64,000 nt of DNA. It comes from Halomonas binhaiensis. Its GTDB lineage: Bacteria; Pseudomonadota; Gammaproteobacteria; Pseudomonadales; Halomonadaceae. The notes under the pieces were generated by a model, which worked only from the letters and a program-made list of their open reading frames with translations, made no database searches and was not told where the DNA came from. The DNA is taken from positions 806,001 to 870,000 of the forward strand of contig NZ_CP038437.2 in the NCBI RefSeq assembly GCF_008329985.2. The letters are read 5' to 3'. The translations under genes and the position numbers were made by a program. Numbering within the stretch: position 1 is the stretch's first letter; every line of letters starts with the position of its first letter. This document shows, piece by piece, positions 54,095 through 62,496 of this stretch.

Positions 54095-54968
54095 GCCATC
54101 TTCTGTCAACCCGTCATCCGCCGCCTCGGCATCCACGCAAGCCCTGAGTATCGATGTGCTGGTCTCGGTGGGGCGGCATTCCCTCACCGAACGCCCGCGT
54201 CGGGCGGACCTTGATGCCCGTGCGCTGGAACTGGCATTGCGCCTTCGCGATAAGCGAGGCGCTCAGGTCAACGCCTGCCATGTTGGCGAAGGTGGCCAAC
54301 AGGCAGGGTCGGATACCGAAGCGGCACTGCGTGATTATCTGGGTATGGGGCTTGAGAACTTGACCTGGATTGATGCACCGCAAGGCTCGGATGCGTTGGG
54401 CCTGTTGGATGAACATCTGCGCGCAGGCCAGGTTTCGGCTGGTCCGAGGCTGGTCCTGTGTGGCATGCGCGCCGAGCAGGGCGAAGGTTCCGGTCTTTTG
54501 CCCTTTCTGCTCTCAGAATCGCTGGGCTGGGCTTATGTGCCGGCAGTGGTCGAGGTGGAAGACGTCGCATCGGAGGATGGCCATTGGTACACGACGGTGC
54601 TGCAGGCATTGCCGCGCGGCCAGCGTCGACGTCTGCGAGTCCGCTTGCCGGCATTACTCGGCATCGATTCTGCGGCAGCGCAGCCACGCCAGAGTGCTTT
54701 TGGCCCCGCGCGTCGTGGACGTATCGAGCAGCGCCAGCTGGAGGCGAGCGTGATGGCAGACGAAAGCCTGGCCAACTGGCCATTGCAGCCTGCCAAGCCG
54801 CGTCCCAAGCGCTTGAAGATCGTTACCGCGACCAATGCCCGGGATCGTTTCAAGGCGGCTGCGGCGAAAGCCGAAAGTACCGGAGGCAAGGTCCTGCAGG
54901 ATGTCAGCCCTGAACAGGGGGCCGAGGCGGTGCTGGCCTTGTTGAAGGAGGAAGGGGTATTGAGGTAG
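54084..54968 (+). CDS. Electron transfer flavoprotein beta subunit
   Basis: 294 residues from the ATG at 54084 with a perfect AAGGAGGT 5 bases upstream; overlaps the alpha subunit by 11 bases. ETF-beta fold: LSIDVLVSVGRHSLTERPRR, DLDARALELALRLRDK, VLCGMRAEQGEGSGLLPFLLSESLGW, then LRVRLPALLGID. Partner of the preceding alpha subunit. The C-terminal region (AAAKAESTGGKVLQDVSPEQ) is Ala/Glu-rich. A terminator follows, closing the gene set that starts at the dipeptidase. Confidence 0.9.
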   Translation: MSLEPSSVNPSSAASASTQALSIDVLVSVGRHSLTERPRRADLDARALELALRLRDKRGAQVNACHVGEGGQQAGSDTEAALRDYLGMGLENLTWIDAPQGSDALGLLDEHLRAGQVSAGPRLVLCGMRAEQGEGSGLLPFLLSESLGWAYVPAVVEVEDVASEDGHWYTTVLQALPRGQRRRLRVRLPALLGIDSAAAQPRQSAFGPARRGRIEQRQLEASVMADESLANWPLQPAKPRPKRLKIVTATNARDRFKAAAAKAESTGGKVLQDVSPEQGAEAVLALLKEEGVLR

Positions 54969-55020
54969 GCATGTACGCCCTGCACACTAATCTGCTCTGA
55001 ACATCAATCCGCTTTGCATA

Positions 55021-55050
55021 CAACGCCCAAGGAGAGATCCTTGGGCGTTG
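55021..55050. terminator. 13-bp hairpin terminator after the ETF genes
   Basis: CAACGCCCAAGGA (55021-55033) pairs perfectly with 55038-55050 around GAGA, followed by TTGATT. It also faces the converging lacI-type gene. Confidence 0.8.
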
Positions 55051-55081
55051 TTGATTGACACGTCTGTCTCCTCGACCCGTG

Positions 55082-56101
55082 TTACCGCCGGATTATCGAA
55101 CTCCGTTCCACTAGAGGCATCGGAACCAGGGTCTCTGAGCCAGGTTCTGTGGGTGCATCTGCCAACAGCATTTCGACGCCCAGATAACCCATCTCTCTAT
55201 AAGGGAGTCGCATGGTGGTCAATTGTGGGTGCAGGTAGGTGGCAAGCTGCTCGTCGTCAAATGACATCACGGCAACGTCCCCGGGAACAGTCAGGCCGCG
55301 CTCCTGCAGGGCTCTGTAAGCACCAAAGGCGACTCGATCGTTGGCGGCCAGAAGCGCTGTAAATTTTGCGCCGTCGTCCAGGAGGCGCAAGGTGCCCTCG
55401 TAACCAAGCTCTGGCTCCCACTCGTGGCCCTGGAACTCTGCCACAAAGGATAGTCCGGCTGCCTGCATGGCTTCGTCGATGCCGGCATAGCGCCTGGGAA
55501 TCGTGACCGAGAGATAGGGATCATAGACTTTCTCGGATCGCCCGATGAAGGCAATACGCTTATGTCCCGCAGCCAGCAAGCAGTTCACCGCCGCTGTACC
55601 TGCCTCGTGCTCGGCGGGAAGAATGGAAGGCAATCCCTCGGCAGTAGCGTTGATAAGAATCGTTCGAGTGTCAGGAAGCAGGGCAGGCAGGTCGATTTTC
55701 CGAGCACTCATGAAACCAAAAAGCAGGCCATCGACACGGCGTTCGAGCATGGATTCCACAATGCTTCCCTGACGCTCCAGGTGGTCACCGATCTCTGCCA
55801 TGAGGACTGTGTACCCGCGCGCCTCAGCAGCATCCAGAACACCTCGGATCATGGCCGATGCATAGCGGGTCACGGTCACATTATCGGAAATGAAGGCAAG
55901 TGAACGGGTCTGCCCTGTGCGCAGGCTGCGGGCAATGGGGTCGGTGGAATAATTCAACTTCTCGGCCGCCAGGCGCACACGTTCAGCGGCTTCCTCGGAA
56001 ATGCGAGTGTTCTGTCGTCCGTTGAGGACAAGATTTACTGTCGTGACTGAGACACCTGCTTCCCGGGCCACATCAGCCTGACTAATTCTCTTCTTCTTCA
56101 T
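55082..56101 (-). CDS. cscR: LacI-type repressor of the sucrose genes
   Basis: 339 residues from the ATG at 56101. N-terminal LacI HTH (ISQADVAREAGVSVTTVNLVLNG) with hinge helix (AAEKLNYSTDPIARSLRTG), then a periplasmic-binding-protein-like sensor domain. Divergently transcribed from the transporter gene, with an operator-like palindrome between. Likely a sucrose-responsive repressor. The starting region upstream of 56101 includes a TTG at 56140 that would add 13 residues and is not preferred. Confidence 0.88.
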   Translation of the reverse strand: MKKKRISQADVAREAGVSVTTVNLVLNGRQNTRISEEAAERVRLAAEKLNYSTDPIARSLRTGQTRSLAFISDNVTVTRYASAMIRGVLDAAEARGYTVLMAEIGDHLERQGSIVESMLERRVDGLLFGFMSARKIDLPALLPDTRTILINATAEGLPSILPAEHEAGTAAVNCLLAAGHKRIAFIGRSEKVYDPYLSVTIPRRYAGIDEAMQAAGLSFVAEFQGHEWEPELGYEGTLRLLDDGAKFTALLAANDRVAFGAYRALQERGLTVPGDVAVMSFDDEQLATYLHPQLTTMRLPYREMGYLGVEMLLADAPTEPGSETLVPMPLVERSSIIRR

Positions 56102-56166
56102 TTCTAGTCCCGCTATTCGACGAAATGACGAGTTACGCAACGTGTCGTCATTGCTAGCATTTGCCT

Positions 56167-56184
56167 GCTAAAACGATTTAGCAT
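56167..56184. promoter_or_regulatory. LacI-family operator
   Basis: TGCTAAAACGATTTAGCA has 7-bp perfect arms (TGCTAAA/TTTAGCA) around ACGA, the central-CG form bound by LacI-family proteins. It lies about 55 bases before the transporter start and 65 before the repressor start, so it can control both. Confidence 0.75.
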
Positions 56185-56238
56185 CGCATTGAGGTCTAAG
56201 GGTTGGCCTCTTTCGAAATGGTAGTGAGGAGCGGAAAT

Positions 56239-57531
56239 ATGGCCCTGTGTTCTTCGACATTCAAGCACCATTCCTACCTGCAGAGCTCTCTGACGCTCCT
56301 GCTCTTCTTTGCCTCCTGGGGAGTATGGTGGTCCTTTTTTCAAATTTGGCTCACCGATCCTGAGTCTGGCCTCGGGCTGAATGGCGCCCAAGTCGGGACA
56401 ATTTATTCAGCAAACTCATTGGGAACCTTGGTCATCATGCTGTTTTATGGCGTGATTCAGGACAAACTTCATATCAAGCGACATCTGGTTATCTTTGCTT
56501 CCGTTATCATGACCCTTATCGGTCCCTTTGCCATATGGGTCTATCGCCCACTTCTGGAAGATGTATTCTTTGTGGGAGTATTTGCAGGAGCTATTGTGCT
56601 TTCTGCCGGGTTCATGGCGGCAGTCGGTCTGCTAGAGGCTTTCTCGGAACGCCTTAGTCGTATCTATAACTACGAGTACGGCCAGGCTCGCATGTGGGGT
56701 TCTGTTGGCTACGCTGTGGTCGCATTGGCTGCAGGTTTCCTGTTCACGGTGAATCCGGAACTGAATTTCTGGTTCGGTTCGGCCTTTGGCCTACTCTGCT
56801 TGCTGGTGCAGATATGCTGGAAGGGGCAGGTAATGCCTGGCAGTACGGCCACGAATGCCGCGGTCACACCGAGCCTTCGCGAAATAGTAGGGGGACTATA
56901 TTCCCCGCAAATGGGGGCAGTGATCCTTTTCGTCTTGCTTTCCTGGACCTTTTATACAGTCTTTGACCAGCAGATGTTTCCGCAGTTTTACACCCAGCTT
57001 TTCGATTCTCCGGAACGTGGCCAACAGGTCTACGGGGTATTGAACTCAATTCAAGTGTTTCTGGAAGCCATCATGCTAGGTCTGGTGCCTATCTTGATGC
57101 GCAAGGCCGGCGTCAAGACCACGCTCATGCTTGGCATGTTTGTCATGTTTTTCCGTATCCTGGGCTGCGCAGTCTTCCAGGACCCAGTGGTCATCTCGTT
57201 CATCAAGTTGCTCCATGCCCCCGAGGTAGCTTTGTGTATTCTGCCAATCTTTCGCTACTTCACGTTGCACTTCAATCCAGCCCTCTCGGCAACGTTGTAC
57301 ATGGTGGGGTTCCAGGTGGCTTCACAGGTGGGCAACATCATCCTGTCTCCGGTGCTCGGAGCCTTGCGTGACGATATTGGGTATCAGCCTACTTTCTATG
57401 TGATTGCGGGCATCGTGCTGGTTGCTGGTGCCTACGGAATGTTGATTCTGAAAAGAGATGACCAGCACGTCGAGGGTGATCCCTTCGTTCGTGACTCGAA
57501 GGGTGGCTCCATGATCGAAAAGAAGGCTTGA
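56239..57531 (+). CDS. cscB: Sucrose/H+ symporter, LacY family
   Basis: 430 residues, 12 hydrophobic segments, oligosaccharide:H+ symporter family (with LacY, RafB and CscB). Family features: FASWGVWWSFFQIWL in helix 1, VGTIYSANSLGTLVIMLFYGVIQDK in the helix 2-3 loop, YEYGQARMWGSVGYAVVAL with the acidic/Arg pair in helices 4-5, and FQVASQVGNIILSPVLGALRDDIGYQ. GAGGA lies 8 bases before the ATG at 56239. Sucrose specificity is inferred from the invertase gene that follows with a 2-base gap. Confidence 0.86.
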   Translation: MALCSSTFKHHSYLQSSLTLLLFFASWGVWWSFFQIWLTDPESGLGLNGAQVGTIYSANSLGTLVIMLFYGVIQDKLHIKRHLVIFASVIMTLIGPFAIWVYRPLLEDVFFVGVFAGAIVLSAGFMAAVGLLEAFSERLSRIYNYEYGQARMWGSVGYAVVALAAGFLFTVNPELNFWFGSAFGLLCLLVQICWKGQVMPGSTATNAAVTPSLREIVGGLYSPQMGAVILFVLLSWTFYTVFDQQMFPQFYTQLFDSPERGQQVYGVLNSIQVFLEAIMLGLVPILMRKAGVKTTLMLGMFVMFFRILGCAVFQDPVVISFIKLLHAPEVALCILPIFRYFTLHFNPALSATLYMVGFQVASQVGNIILSPVLGALRDDIGYQPTFYVIAGIVLVAGAYGMLILKRDDQHVEGDPFVRDSKGGSMIEKKA

Positions 57532-57533
57532 AG

Positions 57534-59039
57534 ATGTCTGAGATGAACGTCAAATCACAGCAAACCGAACAACTCGAGCGGGCAAAGGAGACCAATGGAG
57601 TCCTGCGCCAGAAGCGTGTAGATCGTTGGTACCCCCTCTACCACATCGCTGCCCCGGCTGGCTGGATCAATGACCCAAATGGCCTGTCTTTCTACCGAGG
57701 ACGCTATCAAGTCTACTTCCAGCACCATCCTTATAGTGCCCAATGGGGTCCGATGCACTGGGGACATGTCAGCAGCGAAGATATGGTCACTTGGCGGAGA
57801 GAGCCGATTGCCCTCGCGCCGAGTGTGGAGGCGGACAGGGATGGTGTTTTCTCGGGCTCGGCCGTAGTAGGCGACGATGGGAAGCTCTACGCTTTTTATA
57901 CCGGCCACCGCTGGCGCAATGGCGTCAATGAGGATGAAGGTAACCTCCAGGTCCAATGCTTGGCCGTCTCCGAAGACGGAATAGTCTTCGAGAAGCGGGG
58001 TGTCGTGGTCGAGGGTCCGGCCGATCTATTGCACTTCCGTGATCCCAAGATCTGGCGTACCGGCGATACCTGGTGGATGATCGTTGGCGCATGTTCGCTG
58101 GAGAATCGAGGTGAGCTTTGGCTGTACCGTTCCTCGAACCTGACCGATTGGGCATTTGACCGTGTCGTATTCCGAGCACCAGACCCTGACGTCTACATGC
58201 TGGAGTGCCCAGACATGTTTCCGCTGGGGAATAAGTGGGTCATTCTGTACTGCCCGATGGGAAGCAAGAAGGAGGGTTTCCAGGCTCGTAACTCCCATAA
58301 TGCCGGATACGTGGTCGGTGACTGGAAGCCTGGCGGAGACTTCCAGCCGTTGACCGATTACCGCCCGCTGGACTGGGGACATCAGTTCTACGCTCCGCAG
58401 ACCTTCGAAGCGCCTGATGGTCGCCGCATTCTCTTCGGCTGGATGGGATCCTTCGAGATTCCGGTCGCGACTCAGGCTGCTGATGCCTGGTGTGGTCAAC
58501 TGACCGTGCCACGGGAGCTGTCTCTTGACGAAAAACTGCAGCTGCAGAACCGTCCCATTGCTGAAATCGAACGACTTCGTGTCAATACACAGGATCTTGG
58601 CTCTTTTGAGCTGGGACTCAATGAGGACAGGGTTCTGCTCGAAGATGCCGAGGCCTACGAGATTGAGCTCGAAGTAGACCTGGAGCGTACAACCTCGGAG
58701 CGAGTGAGCCTGACGTTAGGTGCTACAGCGGATGGGGGCTCTACACTGGTTGCCTACGATGACCTGATGCACCGGGTGGTCCTTGATCGCCGAGCTGCAA
58801 CCCATGGGGACCGAGGTCATCGCGGTGCCCCCTATGACGGGTCTAAAAGGCTGAGACTGCGAATCCTGGTGGACCGCGGGTCCATAGAGGTCTTCGTCAA
58901 CGATGGTGCCGAGTCAGTTACCTCCTTTGCGTTTCCTGGCGAGGGGCCTCGGGCCGCGGTACTTGGTTCGGAGTCGGGCACAATCGCCGTTAAGTCTCTC
59001 GTTCTGCATCATTTGCGCAGCGCCTGGTCAGACAGCTAA
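57534..59039 (+). CDS. cscA: GH32 sucrose hydrolase (invertase)
   Basis: 501 residues. GH32 motifs in order: WINDPNG with nucleophile Asp47, the adjacent FQHHPYSAQWGPMHWGH, RDPKIW (transition-state Asp) and the acid/base Glu in MLECPDMFP. A C-terminal beta-sandwich (from about residue 360, ending FVNDGAESVTSFAFPGEGP) completes the enzyme. No signal peptide, so it acts in the cytoplasm on sucrose brought in by CscB. The pair does not include PTS or fructokinase genes, so fructose must be phosphorylated by an enzyme encoded elsewhere. AGAAGG lies 7 bases before the start. Confidence 0.93.
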   Translation: MSEMNVKSQQTEQLERAKETNGVLRQKRVDRWYPLYHIAAPAGWINDPNGLSFYRGRYQVYFQHHPYSAQWGPMHWGHVSSEDMVTWRREPIALAPSVEADRDGVFSGSAVVGDDGKLYAFYTGHRWRNGVNEDEGNLQVQCLAVSEDGIVFEKRGVVVEGPADLLHFRDPKIWRTGDTWWMIVGACSLENRGELWLYRSSNLTDWAFDRVVFRAPDPDVYMLECPDMFPLGNKWVILYCPMGSKKEGFQARNSHNAGYVVGDWKPGGDFQPLTDYRPLDWGHQFYAPQTFEAPDGRRILFGWMGSFEIPVATQAADAWCGQLTVPRELSLDEKLQLQNRPIAEIERLRVNTQDLGSFELGLNEDRVLLEDAEAYEIELEVDLERTTSERVSLTLGATADGGSTLVAYDDLMHRVVLDRRAATHGDRGHRGAPYDGSKRLRLRILVDRGSIEVFVNDGAESVTSFAFPGEGPRAAVLGSESGTIAVKSLVLHHLRSAWSDS

Positions 59040-59055
59040 GCGTCTTTCGAGTTTG

Positions 59056-59101
59056 CGCCCCGAAAGCTGGGCCTCAATCAATCCAGCTTTCGGGGCGTTT
59101 T
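59056..59101 (+). terminator. Strong terminator after cscA
   Basis: CGCCCCGAAAGCTGG (59056-59070) pairs perfectly with CCAGCTTTCGGGGCG (59083-59097), followed by four T. It ends the sucrose operon and faces the BCCT gene end. Confidence 0.92.
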
Positions 59102-59128
59102 CATGCAAAGCAGAGACAACTAGCCACT

Positions 59129-60706
59129 TTAGCCTCCGGCGGTGGAAAGCCCCGGGCGACGGTGTTCTTCAGCCAAGGCCTTGACCAGAGCCAGGCTCAT
59201 CACCAGCAGCACGATGGTGAAGGGCAGGCCGGTGGCCACGGCGCCTGCCTGAAGCGCGCCAAGTGCAGTGTCACCTCCGCCATACAATAGAATGGCGGCA
59301 ATCAAGCCCTCCAGGGTCGCCCAGAATACACGCTGGCCCTTGGGAGCATCTTGCTTGCCGCCAGCGGTGATGCCATCGATCACCAGCGAACCGGAGTCCG
59401 ATGAGGTGATGAAGAACACCAGCACCAGGACAATGGCGCAGCTCGACGTCAGAGTGGTCAAGGGCAGCTGTTCCAGCATCTGGAACATGGCCAGGGAGAC
59501 ATCGCTGATCCCGGAGGACAAGGCACCGACATTATTCTGGGCTTGCTCCAGTGCCTCGCCGCCAAAGGCAGCCATCCATACCAGGGTGATCAAGGTCGGC
59601 ACCAGCAGCACGGCAATCAGGAACTCTCGCACTGTACGCCCGCGTGATACCCGGGCAATGAACATGCCGACAAAAGGCGACCAGGAAATCCACCAGGCCC
59701 AGTAGAACACTGTCCAGCCGTGGTACCACTCGCTATCTTCGCGGCCGATCCAGTTCGATAACGGCAAGAGATAGTGGGCGTAGGACTGCACGGCTTCGCC
59801 TAAATGGGTCACGAACAGGCCCAGCGAGGTAGCTGCGACAACGAAGATCAACAGCAGCAGTGCAAGGACCATGTTGATGTTGGAGAACAGCTTCACCCCC
59901 CCATCGATACCGCGCCATACCGAGAAGAGCGTGATGACGGTCACCACCACGATGATGGCCAGCTGGGTGCTCAGAGTATTGGGGACATCAAACAGATAGT
60001 GCAGACCGGCAGCAGCCTGGGTGGCGCCAAATCCAAGGGAAGTGGCCAGGCCGAAGATCGTCGCCAGCACGGCGAGTATATCAATCAGATGGCCAGGCCA
60101 GCCTCTGACTCTGCGGCCCAGCAATGGAGTGAAGGCGGAACGCAGAGTCAGGGGCAGGCCACGGTTGTAGGCAAAGAACGCCAGTGACAGGCCAACGAGG
60201 GCGTAGATGGCCCAGGGGTGGAGTCCCCAATGGAACAGGGTGGCCCCCATGGCGGCGCTGGCAGCTTCTGGACTGTTGGCAGCGACATTCAGCGGAGTAC
60301 CGTACCAGTCGGTGTAGTAGGCGACGGGTTCTGCCACGCTCCAGAACATCAGGCCAATGCCCATGCCAGCGGCGAACAGCATGCTGAACCAGGAAAATGT
60401 CGAGTGTTCTGGCTGGGCATCGGCACCACCCAAGCGGATGCGTCCGAGTGGCAGGATGATCAGTACCAGGCACAGCACGACAAAGATGTTGCCGGATATC
60501 ATGAACAGCCAGTCGAAGTGTTCGATCGCCCAGCCGCGAGCTGCAGTCAGATGGGTGTTGGCGTTGTCGGGAAAAGTCAGAGCGTAAAGGATGAATCCCA
60601 GAATACACACTGCCGACAGGGGAAATACCGGCGAATGATAGTCCATCCCCCAACGCTGGGTATTGTCCTCACCCGGCGTCAATAGGGGGTCCGATGGTTG
60701 GGTCAT
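59129..60706 (-). CDS. BCCT family betaine/choline transporter
   Basis: 525 residues, 12 helices. The BCCT signature WTVFYWAWWISWSPFVGMFIARVSRGRTVREF is present in full, with the substrate-site region FAAGMGIGLMFWSVAEPVAYYTD and the Trp-rich helix 8. GMGIG at helix 3 is the motif of Na+-coupled glycine betaine or ectoine carriers rather than of H+-coupled choline carriers. No long C-terminal osmosensing domain is visible (BetP-type tails are longer), so it may serve nutrient uptake. Its place beside fdhA and the dgc genes supports betaine as substrate. Confidence 0.9.
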   Translation of the reverse strand: MTQPSDPLLTPGEDNTQRWGMDYHSPVFPLSAVCILGFILYALTFPDNANTHLTAARGWAIEHFDWLFMISGNIFVVLCLVLIILPLGRIRLGGADAQPEHSTFSWFSMLFAAGMGIGLMFWSVAEPVAYYTDWYGTPLNVAANSPEAASAAMGATLFHWGLHPWAIYALVGLSLAFFAYNRGLPLTLRSAFTPLLGRRVRGWPGHLIDILAVLATIFGLATSLGFGATQAAAGLHYLFDVPNTLSTQLAIIVVVTVITLFSVWRGIDGGVKLFSNINMVLALLLLIFVVAATSLGLFVTHLGEAVQSYAHYLLPLSNWIGREDSEWYHGWTVFYWAWWISWSPFVGMFIARVSRGRTVREFLIAVLLVPTLITLVWMAAFGGEALEQAQNNVGALSSGISDVSLAMFQMLEQLPLTTLTSSCAIVLVLVFFITSSDSGSLVIDGITAGGKQDAPKGQRVFWATLEGLIAAILLYGGGDTALGALQAGAVATGLPFTIVLLVMSLALVKALAEEHRRPGLSTAGG

Positions 60707-60940
60707 TGAGAGTACCTCTCGAACATTGTCAGATTTGTTATGGGAGGTGGGTCGAACATCGCAGAAGTTCGGCCTTTTTCATTGTTCGGAGGTATTCGCA
60801 GAGGCACTGTCGTCAAAGCGACACCTGTCTATCTATTGGCTCCTCGTGGCGAGCGCATGTCTTGAATGGATATGTCAGTGACTCTTCGAGAACAGTCGTC
60901 ATTGCCAGAGACGCTATGTTCCCAAGACACGCCAGGCTCT

Positions 60941-60962
60941 GTGCGAAGTCGAGTATTCGCAC
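60941..60962. promoter_or_regulatory. 7-bp inverted repeat upstream of fdhA
   Basis: GTGCGAA (60941-60947) and TTCGCAC (60956-60962) are separated by 8 bases, about 90 bases before the fdhA start in the 343-base divergent gap with the BCCT gene. Possible activator site. The rest of the gap shows an AAAGAGG ribosome site and nothing else I can name. Confidence 0.4.
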
Positions 60963-61049
60963 ACAATATGTTTTTCGTGCACAGCCTACCTAGGAAGCGC
61001 TGAATGAATCGGGCTTTCTTAACCAACACAAATAAAGAGGACTACCGCC

Positions 61050-62243
61050 ATGAGTGCAGGAAATCGCGGAGTGGTCTACAAAGGTCCAGGCAATGTTGCC
61101 GTCGAGTCCATTGACTACCCGGAACTCGCCATCGGCAACCGCAAGTGCGATCACGGTGTCATTCTGAAGGTCGTCACCACCAACATCTGTGGCAGTGACC
61201 AGCACATGGTGCGTGGCCGTACCACCGCCCCGGAAGGCCTGGTACTGGGCCACGAGATTACCGGCCTGGTGGTCGAGTGCGGGCGTGACGTCGAATTCAT
61301 CCAGCCAGGTGATCTGGTATCCGTGCCGTTCAACATTGCCTGTGGTCGCTGCCGCAACTGCAAGGAAGGCCACACCGGCATCTGCCTCAACGTCAACCCG
61401 GCTCGTCCGGGGGCGGCCTATGGCTACGTGGACATGGGCGGCTGGGTCGGTGGCCAGACCGAGTACGTCATGGTGCCCTATGCGGACTTCAACCTGCTGA
61501 AGTTTCCGGATGCTGACCAGGCGATGGACAAGATCCGCGACCTGACCCTGCTGTCGGATATCTTCCCGACTGGCTTCCATGGCTGTGTTACTGCCGGTGT
61601 AGGACCGGGTAGCACGGTTTACATTGCAGGTGCCGGTCCTGTCGGCCTGGCTGCGGCTGTCTCGGCCCAGTTGCTGGGCGCGGCCTGTGTCATCGTTGGC
61701 GACATGATCGAAGAGCGCCTGGCCCAGGCCCGTAGCTTTGGTTGCGAGACCATCGATCTGACCCAGGATGGTGACATGGCCGACAAGATCGAGGTCATTC
61801 TCGGTGAGCGTGAAGTCGACGCCTTTGTCGACTGTGTCGGTTTCGAAGCCCATGCCTGCGGCTGCAACCACGGCAAGGAAGCTCCGGCTACGGTATTGAA
61901 CTCGGCCATGGCACTGACTCGTGCTGGTGGTCAAATCGGTATCCCGGGGCTGTACGTGACCGAAGATCCGGGTGCCACCGATGAGGCAGCCAAGCATGGT
62001 GCTCTGAGCATGCGTTTTGGTCTTGGCTGGGCCAAGTCTCACTCCTTCCACACTGGCCAGTGCCCGGTGATGAAGTATCACCGTCCGCTGATGCAAGCGA
62101 TCCTGTTTGGCAAGGTCAAGATTGCCGATGCGGTCAACGTCCAGATGATCACGCTGGATCAGGCGCCGCAGGGCTATGCTGACTTCGACGGCGGTGCCGC
62201 CAAGAAGTTTGTCATCGACCCGCATGGCAGTGTCGCGGCCTGA
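61050..62243 (+). CDS. fdhA: Glutathione-independent formaldehyde dehydrogenase
   Basis: 397 residues. Zinc- and NAD-dependent medium-chain dehydrogenase that oxidises formaldehyde to formate without glutathione (Pseudomonas putida PFDH type). Catalytic Cys in TTNICGSDQHMVRG, GHEITG, structural zinc site CGRCRNCKEGHTGIC, and the characteristic Rossmann segment YIAGAGPVGLAAAVSAQ followed by FEAHACGCNHGKEAPA. In Pseudomonas, fdhA belongs to the betaine-methyl disposal pathway. The start has AAAGAGG upstream. The stop is followed within a few bases by a heptamer array. Confidence 0.95.
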   Translation: MSAGNRGVVYKGPGNVAVESIDYPELAIGNRKCDHGVILKVVTTNICGSDQHMVRGRTTAPEGLVLGHEITGLVVECGRDVEFIQPGDLVSVPFNIACGRCRNCKEGHTGICLNVNPARPGAAYGYVDMGGWVGGQTEYVMVPYADFNLLKFPDADQAMDKIRDLTLLSDIFPTGFHGCVTAGVGPGSTVYIAGAGPVGLAAAVSAQLLGAACVIVGDMIEERLAQARSFGCETIDLTQDGDMADKIEVILGEREVDAFVDCVGFEAHACGCNHGKEAPATVLNSAMALTRAGGQIGIPGLYVTEDPGATDEAAKHGALSMRFGLGWAKSHSFHTGQCPVMKYHRPLMQAILFGKVKIADAVNVQMITLDQAPQGYADFDGGAAKKFVIDPHGSVAA

Positions 62244-62247
62244 TCTG

Positions 62248-62320
62248 AGCTACGAGCCACGAGCTACGAGCTACGAGCTACGAGCTACGAGCTACGAGCT
62301 ACGAGCTGCGCCACGAGCCA
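62248..62320. repeat. Second heptamer (GAGCTAC) array, after fdhA
   Basis: Nine or ten copies of GAGCTAC and near variants begin four bases after the fdhA stop. The unit is identical to that of the array after coq7, 46 kb away. Translation across it yields meaningless YELRATS repeats, so the small ORF here is not a gene. Confidence 0.93.
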
Positions 62321-62496
62321 CAAGAGCAACGGTCCTCGGCGATATGCCGGGGGCCGTGTTCGCCGTTGCGGATAATGATGAAGTCGGGATAGGTGGGAAG
62401 CCCGTGGAAAAGAGACTACTGCCAAGAGTGCATTGCAGAAGAGAGGGGCGACTGCCAGATTAAGAGAAGGCTTTTGCTGAATGACAAGAGTCACAC

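Noticed and set aside
60990..62225. 411-codon open frame antisense to fdhA
   Set aside because: Shadow of fdhA; the plus-strand dehydrogenase is unambiguous.
62176..62463. Small ORF through the heptamer array
   Set aside because: Its sequence is a translation of the repeats (YELRATS), overlaps fdhA and has no ribosome site.
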